Shown: one piece after another, positions 26,501 to 38,500 of the stretch
How the letters are laid out: each line of letters starts with the position of its first letter
Numbering within the stretch: the first letter of the stretch is position 1
From: Apostichopus japonicus
Lineage: Eukaryota; Echinodermata; Holothuroidea; Aspidochirotida; Stichopodidae
Reading direction: 5' to 3'
Length of the DNA stretch: 64,000 nt
NCBI RefSeq assembly: GCF_037975245.1
Contig: NC_092563.1
Span: 24,274,960-24,338,959 of the forward strand
The notes under the pieces: model-generated
The model's database searches: none
What the model was told of the DNA's origin: nothing
The model's input: only the letters and a program-made list of their open reading frames with translations
Position numbers and translations under genes: made by a program

Positions 26501-29500
26501 TAACATGACTTCAGTGCTTACCAACTAAATTTGTGACTTTAACTATTTCAACCCATACCCCCTTTTCACAGTCAAAGAAACTACAGTAACTTTCCTTATT
26601 CCTCTTGGACAGATATCACACCTCCTGTCTTCCAGAATTGTCCTCAAGTTGATATAATGGACACTCTAACCGTCACCGAGACAAGTAAGAGAATAGAGTG
26701 GCAGACGATCGTTGCGGTCGATAACTCCAATGGAATGACGTTCATAACCGGAACTCATGAGTCTGGGCAATTCTTTTTTGAGGGTACAACTGAAGTGACA
26801 TTAACAGCCAGAGATGAATCGAACAATATGGCAACCTGCCAATTTAGAGTTGTGCTGACTCGGGACAGTAAGTCATAACAAAAGTTATATGTGGATGTGA
26901 AAAATTAGTTGTGTTTTCTTAGTTACGTGAGATCCGTAACCGCCGAGGTGGTTAGGCTATTTGCTATACACTTAACTATGGTAGGATATAATTTTTTCTG
27001 TATTTTTGGAAATTCTAGAAAATACTTTCTTTTCCATTAGTCTTTGTAAACAATCACCTTTCGTCATCTGTAGTGAAAATTCATTGCTAATTGTCAATAT
27101 TTTGTCTTCAGAAGAATCAGTAACATCCTAAATCTTTGATGCAATCATTGATAAATTGATATTTAAATGCGAAGAAAATTCTGTCGTTGTCCATGAAGTC
27201 CTTATCCATCACTGAGAGTGGCAAAGACCCCAGCAACAGATTCCCAATAGAAGTTTAGGTGCATTTGGCTTCCCATTAAGCTAGGAAGCTGCTTAACACT
27301 TAAAATGTAGTGTTTGGAGCAAAGTGGGCAGAATTTCCAGAAATAACTTGTGATACTCTGTGTTTGTGTCCAGCAGATATTAATTTGGAAAAAAAAACTG
27401 TGCTGAAATACATTATATCCTAGCAGAATGCTTTCCTCTCAAGCCAATGAAAATTATATCATTTTCAGTAAAACTGTGTTGAAGGTCATTTTAACATTAC
27501 TTTGAGAAAGTTATTCAAACAGTATAAGCCTCGGTATAAATCTATTCTCCACTTTGCCAAATAAAATAACGAAGCTTCTACAGCAGTAATAAACATCTGA
27601 CACAGGGACGAATTAATCATTTGCATCAAATAGTGACTTTTAAGGGTATTTTATGGTACTCAAAAGCTACAAACATCAGGCTATTTGGAACTATTTTTGT
27701 TTTAATATATCTGTCTCTTTCCTTTAATTGCAGCGGAAAATGAGCCTCCGGTAGTAATGAACTGTCCTATGCCAATAACTGAAATTGCACCTGGTGATCA
27801 AAGTGGTTCTACCGTCTCTTGGGAGGAACCCAGGGCACAAGATGATGATGGTATACCAACGAGAGGGAGAACCCACGTTCCACCTGAACTATTTCCGATC
27901 GGAATAACTGATGTAGAATACACGTTCACAGATAGTGGCGGCCTTGTTTCGTCGTGTAGATTTACAGTTACTATCCTAGGTGAGTTTTAATAATTTTTTT
28001 CTCTCTGTGAATAATTTGAAGTGAAACATTCTTTCTGTCTTTTTGTGTCGTATGTGTTCTTAAAATTGTCGATTAATTAACTTCTAGTATTCTGTAACAA
28101 AGCTTCCTTGCATACTTTTAAGTTAATTTCTCTATTGTTTTAAAGATCAAACACCTCCACAGATCTTTGGCTGTCCTCAAGTTCCAATAACAGCCACTCT
28201 TTCACCTGATGGAAGCGAGACACCCGTCTCTTTCACACCTCCAACAGCTACTGACAATTCCTTGGGCATTGTTACCACTTCATCAACACATAACCCCGGG
28301 GAAACCTTCCCACTAGGAACTACCCCTGTGACCTATCAATTCCGTGACGAAAGTGGCAACATTGACCAATGTGAATTTGCAGTTATCGTATCTGGTAAGC
28401 AATTGCTCCATCGAAGTGGTATAGTCTTCGAAGTATGAGCGAAAGATTATGTATATGTTTGGGACACATGGCTACGAAAACAGGGTTGTTGAATTTAGAA
28501 AATGGACAACAAATTTTCTTTCCATTTGTTTCCAAGATATTAATTTTTCTGATCAAATAAATTTTCAGTAATCATTTTCAGTCTTGGTCTGATGGAATTA
28601 CTTTTCAGAGGCAGTGAATAGTATGAGCTCTAGTCTTTCCGCTACAAAGTAGCTTTTTTTTGGGTTTTTGTTAAATAATTTGTAGAAGCTATTAGCCATT
28701 ATTAATTGCTTAGATATCATGTGACTCACAGCTGCTGCAAATAAATGTCATTGTGGGACTGTGATTGACAACAAATGTACATACATATGTGGATAGACAT
28801 TAAGTTAGGTAAATGCTGACTTCATATAGAAAGAAAAGCAGATAGTATCACTCGATGATATATTACAACCCAGGTCTTCCTTATCTAATAGAAATGTGTG
28901 CTTTTTCAAGATGCCAAGGCAACAAACCCAAACATTGTTGTAAGAGAATGCTCTTTAAAATGCTGTGACCTTTTGTCATTCCCTTTTCCATGAGAGACCG
29001 TACTTTGTGAGTTATGTTGCCGGCAAGAAATGCTCAATCAACTGCCACCTAACGTAGATAACTAACAGATATAACATATATAACTGCCACCTAACATATA
29101 TTACTAACATATATAACAGGCCAGGGGTGGGCAACCTACGGCCTGCAGGCCACATGCGGCCCGCCAGTGATTTTTTGTGGGCAATGAGATGTCTCAAGAA
29201 AAAGAAAACAAATCAATCTATATTACATCATTACAAAAAACGAGCTAGGTGCTTAGAATTTATCGTCACTAATGATGCTGTCAGGTTGGCCTTTTATCCC
29301 CATTAATTATCAACTGTACTGTATTGACATTATGTTTTTGTGAATACAGATTAAGTACACACACCTATTGCTTGAAAGTCCTCTGAATCAAAGGTTTGAA
29401 ATCAACAGAAGGTCTTTGGTTTGGTGCGGCCCAGTCAAGTTTTCACCCCTTATATCTGGCCTATTCATTCAAAAAGGTTACCCACCCCTGATATATAACA

Positions 29501-32500
29501 TATATATCTGCCACCTAACATATATACTTCTAACAATATTATTTATTAAGCCTTAAAGTAAGATCTAGAAAATCATAAATCGGATCTAAGAGGTGCAAAC
29601 TAGCCCTCCATTTCAACACATCACCTCACCCTTTTATTCATTGCTATAGAAATTCTACAAGCCTCTGACCATATCGATGACATTTTGACTAACTGCAAAG
29701 GTCAACGGATCTCACGATTGCAATACCGTTCACTCCTTTGACTAAATCAAAGGAAAAACTATTTTGTAATCACAGGTCAATGCCCGCTTACCTGTTGTTC
29801 ACTTTGCTCTTCCATATAAAAATTATTTCGGTGTACAAGAAAGTATTAGAGCAGGTTTTGCTATAACATTATTCTTTGCAGATTTGCCAGATCTGATCCG
29901 ACCAGAAATATTCAATTGCCCTGATGACATTACTCAGCAGGCATCTGGAACAGGGCAGGAGCTGGTCCGTTGGCCCCCTATCACAGCCACAGATGACTCT
30001 GGAGTTCCTCCTATGTTGGTTTTAGGGCCACCAAATTTCCAAGATTTTTTCACTCCAGGAATGTCGGAAGGGGTTACATACTTGTTTCAAGATGCTGCTG
30101 GCAATGCCAATACTTGCACATTTAGAGTTACTGTAGGTAAGGAATGAATTAAAGTATTGTTCTATTGCCATTTAAAGAATTTGCTCCAGATCTAGGCTCA
30201 CAATACTGCTATTGAATTTGTGGATGTACAGTTGTTGTTTTCCAGCAGGTTTACATGTATGTATGTATGTAGTTTAGATCCTCCTGCAAGCAGAAACTCG
30301 CGAAGAAGCCTCAATGGCTTATCAAAGCCGCAAGCTGACCAAAGTCAGTCTCTTTCATTCATATTTAACGTCCATGATTAGGAATTGTCAATTGTCAATG
30401 AAGAAGAACGCAAATTTTGAGGTAGTAAGCCTCGGGAAAGAATCACACAACCAGGAAGTATACGGTCTGTCGGTCTATATTGTCAATACTGGATAAACAG
30501 CTCCTGAAACATGGAATTCACAAGTTACAAACCAAAGTAAATAAACGATAAAATAAAGTTTGCATTCACACAACAGCATGTTTCAAATGACTTGGATAAA
30601 TAAAGGAAAAAAAAATATAATTATGCTCCATGCTTCATCGTAAACAATCAACATGGGATTTCTGTATAAAACTTATGCAAGTTAAACAAATGTTATCAAA
30701 CATAGAAAATCTCCAACCTGGAACATCACTTTAATAATCCAGGTAGTTGATTAGAGAAAACTTAAATTAAAGCAAGTCACAGCCCATGTTGCCAGTTTTA
30801 GGTACATGATCATCTTTACCATAGTCACCTCTTCTACTGAAACTGCTTACTAAATTCTCTCTGTAAGTGCATGCAATAAAATATGAAGCATAAATTCTGT
30901 AGAGGGTATTGTCCAAATATATGGTTATAAACAAAACTGTTACTAAAACATTCAGTTTCCAAAAAGCAATAAAATTGTGTTCAGATGATACCAATACATA
31001 TCCTTGCAGTAATTTAGCAGAACTGTGCTGAAAAATAAGATAATCATCACTACCAAACACCATGACTCACCATCCAGATACCCAGTAGAAAATGTACCCT
31101 CACAAAGATAGTTTTACACCTTCAAGGACAGTTACCTAAAAAGTAAATATAACAGGTAATATAGAGATGTGCCAACCAAAATCATATAACATTGATCACT
31201 ACGACATAAAATAATGAAGGCACCCCATTCCCATAATTCAATCATTGAAATGTTGATATGAATCCTGCTACAGTGTTATGTCTGGAAATACCAAAGAATG
31301 AAATCAACTCATGTTACGAACACTCAATGCTGTCATAATCACACATTCCAGCGATACTATCAGGTTAATTCTCCAAATATCAATAGAGCTCAGGTGACAC
31401 TCTCAACACAACAACCTTGACCTTTGTTTTATCTAATAACACTACTGTATGTACAATATATAACAAGAATACAATGAAAAGACCAAAGATATGCATCCAC
31501 AATGGATTGTAAATCCCATCATACCCATACCTTATAAATCTGAATCCATCCTAATAAAATATTAGTTCTTTTGTAAACATCTTATAAATTCAGCTACCTC
31601 CATTGCTGAGTTCATTCTTTACTAAGACTCTTCGTTACCATGGCAACTAAATGTACTTTGACATCAAATAATCAATAAAGAATTAGGAGTTGAAACGATG
31701 TGATAACCAACCAACATACGACAATAGAAAACACTAAAAAACGAAATCCATTTTCACATTGGAATAATATCATACTTCATTACCAAATAACCTTATTTTC
31801 TCATAGTACGTCATATTATCAACATTCATAGTGCATATCAGAATGTCTCCCTCTTTCCGTAAAATCATCGAGCGTGTCCGTCTCTCACATATATGTACAC
31901 TCACTGTGATACCTTAGCTTGAAAAGTACAATACATTTCATAATCGTTACTTCTAAAAATATGAAATAATCAACATCGATAATCACCGCTAGTCACAACT
32001 AGAGATGAGCTTAACATAGTTATTCATATTAAAAATTATCATCTTCAAATCACAAGATCCAAAGTTGACAATCGAGGTGAAGGAATGTTCGTAACTAATA
32101 CATCCGCAAAACTAGTATAACAGGTTACGATACACGCTACTTAAAATACTTCGTTACGGAACTTAGCTTCAACAAAATAAAGTTCATTTTGGTCTCAAAT
32201 AGACATTAAGTCTACATCTATACTTGCACGCATGTACAAAAATACTTATTAAACTCACCCACTTATTCCTACAAGAAAAATCACTTGATAAACAGTCACT
32301 TCTTGGCTAACAATATTCTGCACGGAAATCGGACGTCTCGCTTCAGTGATCGGTGAGTGGCCAAGCGCCAGAACAAAGATCAATTAGCTCACAAGCACCG
32401 CATGTGAGCATCTAGACGTATCACATGGCGTAACTATCAATTTTAACCAGTAACAAGAATGTTTACGGGGAAAACATTTAATACAAGGTAGGAAACAATC

Positions 32501-35500
32501 ATTTAGATACAAATGAAAGTTAAATTTATAGAAATACTAAGATCCTCAACCCATTAAGAGAAAATATACAGGCACTAAATTGTATGATGCCCACTAATAT
32601 CAGCGTGAACAACTGACAGGGAACAAATCATGCCTACCCTGGATAACCTTGGGTGAGATCTGTTTAAGTTAAAGCGACATGGGGGACCAAAACAAGAACA
32701 TACTCTGGAAATTCCACTTTACTACAACAACAACTCTGTAACTGGACGGCATACATTAATCTTGGAGTGAATCGAAACCGGGGACCTTATGATTGGAAGG
32801 CACCGGCATTAACCACTGAGCAAACACCACTGAGCTAACACATAAACCTGCATACAACTGTCGTGATGCTTTTCTATCTTTGATAATTTGCCTTTAACGT
32901 AGTGTAGGAGTCCAGCTATGACACAATAGTATTTTATATGCCTCCATGTTATGGCTATTGTTTTGTCCAACAGGAAGCTGTAAATTACATAGCACCACAT
33001 TGATATTTCATTGTTCCCTGAGCATTGACTATAATATCGAGCAAGCAGTATGATGAAGACAACAACTAAATAGCAAACATATAACCACACACCTTCGACC
33101 CCCTCCCCCACCCAGCCCTCTTACCATCCATGCATTCGTGCAACTGGCGTTGAATATAAGCTTCCAAAATTTGGTATTTTTGGGGTTTGGTTGTGCCTTT
33201 CTCACTGGGTCTTAAAGAATTACTGTTCTATGAATGCACTGCAGTAAAGTTGAATCGTTTGCATAACTCTTATTCATCATAAGGGAATGATAAGTGGCAA
33301 CTGGGAACAGAAATGGGGTACAACAGCCACATAACAGCCTCATATATTATCCTAATACCCATCAAGCTGGTTTCATACAACCAGTGTTCTTCCTAATGGT
33401 CACATGAATAGAGTTTCAATTGAACTACAGGACAGTAACCAATTAACCAGAAGTGCTCACTTTACTAAATACTCGCAACTTGAGCATTTGAAAACAGCAA
33501 CCGTAGAGGTGAAGGAGAGAGATCATGAAGGTTTGATATTAAAGTGAAAAACCACTGAAAGACAAACATGGAAGACATACTAATATGACACCTTTACCGT
33601 TGCCACATTCAATTAGCCATGGCACTATGGTACCTGACTACATGTGGCTACAAGATGAAAACAATCTGTGTCTAATTGCATTTTTCTTCCAGTGGTATAA
33701 AACTTCTTGACGTATCCACTGGTTTGACTCCCTTAATTAACCAAACGAAACGCTCAAAACAAAACAACAAACGAGAACGGACTTATAATTTGGCGTCTTT
33801 ATTCTTAACGAGTAAACGGTGAACTTATCTAAGTTGATACACATTGGTGTATATACAATCTGATGTAATGATATGTAGGTCATAAGGTCAGCGGACGGAC
33901 CAACCGGTAGTTACGAAGAACCCTGGGACGACTACATCAGAATACACCAACTTTATCAATATACTACACTTCTAATCTGTGAAACCCTCAGTTGGGTCTG
34001 CATGTTTATTTCAACTTTGGTCATGACAATGTTTTGGTACCCAGTGAGCACACTAAATCACCATATTGTATCATAATTCATGAAATACCCCATCACTGGC
34101 TTTTACACACTAAATCATTACACTACTGTGGTATCCACAGCCTGGTCAAATTTTTCAGTAAATGTTGTACCTTCTCACAAGATGACATATAATGCCCATT
34201 TCTTGAACCTTTAATTTGCCTGTATCATGACCTACATGAAAGTTAAAGTTGGGTAGAACAACATTTGTTCACTTATAAAGCCAATGTTCTTTGCTTATCA
34301 CAGATGATGTTCTCTTATTCTGGTCTTCAAAGTCATAAAGTGGTCTAAAAATGCCTTCAGAACTAAATCTAAAATACCAAGTTTGAGTTCTAGGAGAGAA
34401 GGCAGCTAGTATAATTTATATTAAAGTAGAGAAATTTTCGGAAATTCTTAATGACAGATTTCTCTGTTTAATGAAACTGATGATAATTCTGACGATGGAC
34501 AAATTGGGAGGCAAGTGGAGATGACATTCTCATTGGTAATTCTACTCATAGTATGTTTTTGCAATATTTATACATTGTTTTCAATGCATTATGAATTTAT
34601 TTTTATTGTTCCTATTCTCTTTTTGATCCATGTTATTGCAGTAAATCAACCAACTCTGCCTCTGGTTGTGAATTGCACAGGACGAGATATAGTAGAAACT
34701 GCAATGTTTGGTTTCTCCAGTGTGTTTGTGACATTACCTACTTGCTCGGCAACTGATGATTCTGGACAAGCCATCTTTGTGAGCCAAACTCCGCCATCAG
34801 GTTTCTTCGAACTTGGATTAACGACTGTCACCAATATTTTTGCAGACACTGATGGCAACCAAGGCTTTGGTACTTTCACTGTGACTGTGAATCCAGAAGG
34901 TACACTATCATGTCTCTCCTGTTTCATTTTAACGGTGGCCAGCCAATGAGATCAAATGAGGTCAATGGCTAAAGAACTTTCAGTCTGTTAAACAGGTTTG
35001 ATCTCTGGCCAGATCCTTACAGTGTATGTTACTATTCACCCAGCTGGTGTATACATGGGTAAGGTGACTTGTAAATATAGTTGCAGGAATGGGTCTGTGG
35101 CTGCACACTACTGGAAGCCCCCCCTCCCGGGGGCAGGGGACAAGTAGATGTGGCACGTTGTACAACCCTGGGAGCGACTGTATGAATTGTGCACAATTGG
35201 GTGTGTGGGTGTGGCAAGTTAACAAATACCACAGGTTAACTGCTGTAAAGTCTAGAAGTGAGAAGGCCTTAACCATCGTTAGTAACATAAACTTTTTTTG
35301 TTTGTGATTGTGTGGACGTTACCCATCACGTTCAGACAGTCACAGAATTGCTTCACTCAATCATGACAGTCATCTGTATGGTTTATTGGATTCCTTATAC
35401 AAGGTGAATTGCACTGCTCATGATCAGGACAATGTCCGCAGAGCCTCACGGTCTGAGTTGACTTTGGAGTGAACCAATCGACACATCCTCATTTTTTATT

Positions 35501-38500
35501 TCGCTGTTTGTTCGGAGGATTGACGATGACTCCCTAACTGCTTCGTAAATAAGAGGTTTCACAATCACATTCTGATAGACTTAAAACCTACCTCGGGAAT
35601 GCTGTAATTGGTTGTGTAGATAATTATTAGTTTAAGAGAAAGCCTAAATTAACAATTACAGTTGGTTGATACCTCTGGAGAAGTGAATGTATTTGGTCAC
35701 ATTGCTCACAGATCTCTTCATTTTCCTTTACCTCTGTCGTCTCCCTTGATGTTGTTTGTAGACATTTGCAGCCTTGTCTTGGAAAGGCAGCAGTCATTCG
35801 AAGTGAGGCTTTCATTTTAACCATTGAATATATTAGCAGCCTGTCAGAACTGCTGTTTTGCTTGGACTTGTAATATACTGAGTTTGCTCACTTGATTCTG
35901 TTCTAATGCAAACAATTTTCAACAAATTTCTGCACATTCAGCTGATAATGAGCCTCCTGTTGTGGATTGCAGTGGACGAACAGTTCGTCGGAATGCCCCT
36001 GCAGGGGCATCTGGGGTTCAGGTGGTTTTACCCTCATGTACTGCTACTGATAACTCAGGAACTGTGTTTGAAGTATCACAGTCACCGCCATCTGGTTCAT
36101 TCTTTTCGATTGGTACCACACAGGTCGCGAACACCTTTGTAGATCCAAGTGGGAATCAAGGTGTTGGTACATTTGAAGTCATCGTCAGTGGTAAGTGCAA
36201 GTTGCCAGTGGTATTTTACCCTCTTTTTGGTTTTACTTTCTAATTTCATCCGCCAAATATTTACTTATAATCAGATCCTCACCAGAAGAATATTGATTAA
36301 CAATCCTCACTAGAAGGACATTCATTTGATTCATTACCTGACCTGATACAGCCCCTTTAACTTTTTTCTTTGGAAGGGGTGGGGTAAGGGGGGGATTCAG
36401 GAGGGCAACGGGGTCTGCAAGGACTCAGCTTAAAAAAGAAATATGGCCTGTAAAACCAAAAGGGTTTCGTAACTGTTTACTTACTTGTATATAGTCAGTC
36501 TGATGAAGGTTTAATATTCTACTCTCCTTTGCCAAAGAAAACTGGCATTTTGCTGATTATAGCTCTAACTATGGTGGCAAGACTGTCTAAATTTGTATGG
36601 CTACCAATTTAGCATCATGATTAAAAGTTGACAATTTGACTTTGAGCCAAAGTAGTAGAACTTTGAATGAGTTCATTTGTTCTGTTTATGTTTTTATTTA
36701 TTTTTTTTGTAAAGATTTAAATCCTTTTGGAAAGTAGCACCCTAGACAAATAAAATTCAATTGGTTCATTTTCCTTTTTGGTTAAAATTTTTGGAATTAA
36801 GATAAACCGTTTTGTTTGCAGTTCAACTTACGTGTAAATTATAATTCAGCACGTTTGCTATAATAGTGTTGGATAAATTGTTACAAACTAGTAGTTTTGG
36901 GGATCTTTATGGATTTTCGGGAAGCAATGTGACACATAATTTAATCTCTTTTAGCAGATTGCAACTACCTTTTCATCTTTTCATTACGTATCCTACAAAT
37001 GTGTAAGAAATGTTCCTATTTCCTTTTTACTATTCCCTGCAGTGTCATCTCCACCAGTAGTGGATTGTAGCGGATTAGATATTGTACTCACTGTATCCCT
37101 GGTAGCAACCGGTAGTTCTGCAACATATGCACCATGTCCAGCTACTGACGATTCAGGATTGCCGACCTTTTCCTCACAGAGCCCACCATCAGGATCATTC
37201 TTTCGCCTCGGAACGACAGTGGTGGAAACTTGTTATGTCGATCCAGATGGAAACAGAGGCTGTGATTCCTTTACAGTTACAGTGAATGCAGGTAATAAAT
37301 TCCTTTAAGTAATGAAATTTAAGGAAAATGCCTTTTTTAATTAATTTAAAATTTCTTTTTTTTATGACCTCTGAAGAAGATCCTGCTAGGAACGAAACAT
37401 CAGGCCAACCTACTTTTACATATTCTATTACACAGGGTCTCTAGTGGATAAGCAGTTTGCTACCAGTTTTATTTTATTTTGAAAATGGTTTTAAACGGGT
37501 AGACTTTCAAACTGAAATCACATTCAAAACAAAGTAAATTCTTTATATACTCCTAATTTGCAAATGTTTTTAAATTTGGAAATTTTTGACTCTCCACTGT
37601 GATTTCATATTTTACTCTCATTTTCAGTATGTTTTTTTTTGGGGGGGGGGGGTTTATAAGGGATGAACTGAAAATTCTGTCAACTGAAGCTGCTAGGTGT
37701 AAAAGCTAATCATATGTTGAAGCTCTCAAGCTTTAGACAGAGAACACTGTCTCCCCTTGATGTTGTTTTGTAGACATTTGCAGCCTCGTCTTGGAAAGGC
37801 AGCAGTCATTCGAAGTGAGGCTTTCATTTTAACCATTGAATATATTAGCAGCCTGTCAGAACTGCTGTTTTGCTTGGACTTGTAATATACTGAGTTTGCT
37901 CACTTGATTCTGTTCTAATGCAAACAATTTTCAACAAATTTCTGCACATTCAGCTGATAACGAGCCTCCTATTGTGGATTGCAGTGGACGAACAGTTCGT
38001 CGGAATGCCCCTGCAGGGGCATCAGGGGTTCAGGTGGTTTTACCCTCATGTACTGCTACTGACAACTCAGGAACTGTGTTTGAAGAATCACAGTCACCAA
38101 CATCGGGTTCATTCTTTCCGATTGGTACCACAGGGGTCACCAACACCTTTGTAGATCCAAGTGGGAATCAAGGCGTTGGTACATTTGAAGTCATCATCAG
38201 TGGTAAGTGCAAGTTGCCAGTGGTATTTTACCCTCTTTTTGGTTTTACTTTCTAATTTCATCCGCCAAATATTTTACTTTTATCAGATCCTCACCAGAAG
38301 AATATTGATTAACAATCCTCACTAGAAGATCATTCATTTGATTCATTACCTGACCTGATACAGCCCCTTTAACTTTTTTCTTTGGATGGGGTGGGGTAAG
38401 GGGGGGTTCAGGAGGGCAAAGGGGTCTGCAAAGACTCAGCTTAAAAAAGAAATATGGCCTGTAAACCAAAAGGGTTTCATAACTGTTTACTTACTTGCTA

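Larger units (their letters stand above)
30137..34641 (+). other. Intron 9 with a split SINE
   Basis: 4.5 kb, the largest intron. A minus-oriented SINE is cut into 30274-30390 and 32727-32843 by about 2.3 kb of AT-rich sequence without open frames or obvious inverted ends. No HYR exon is recognisable. It separates the class I block from the class II block. Confidence 0.7.

Noticed and set aside
37367-37450. Phrase CTGAAGAAGATCCTGCTAGG followed by AACGAAACATCAGG, suggestive of a Penelope-like or other retroelement end
   Set aside because: Too short to name a family or define borders; noted only.
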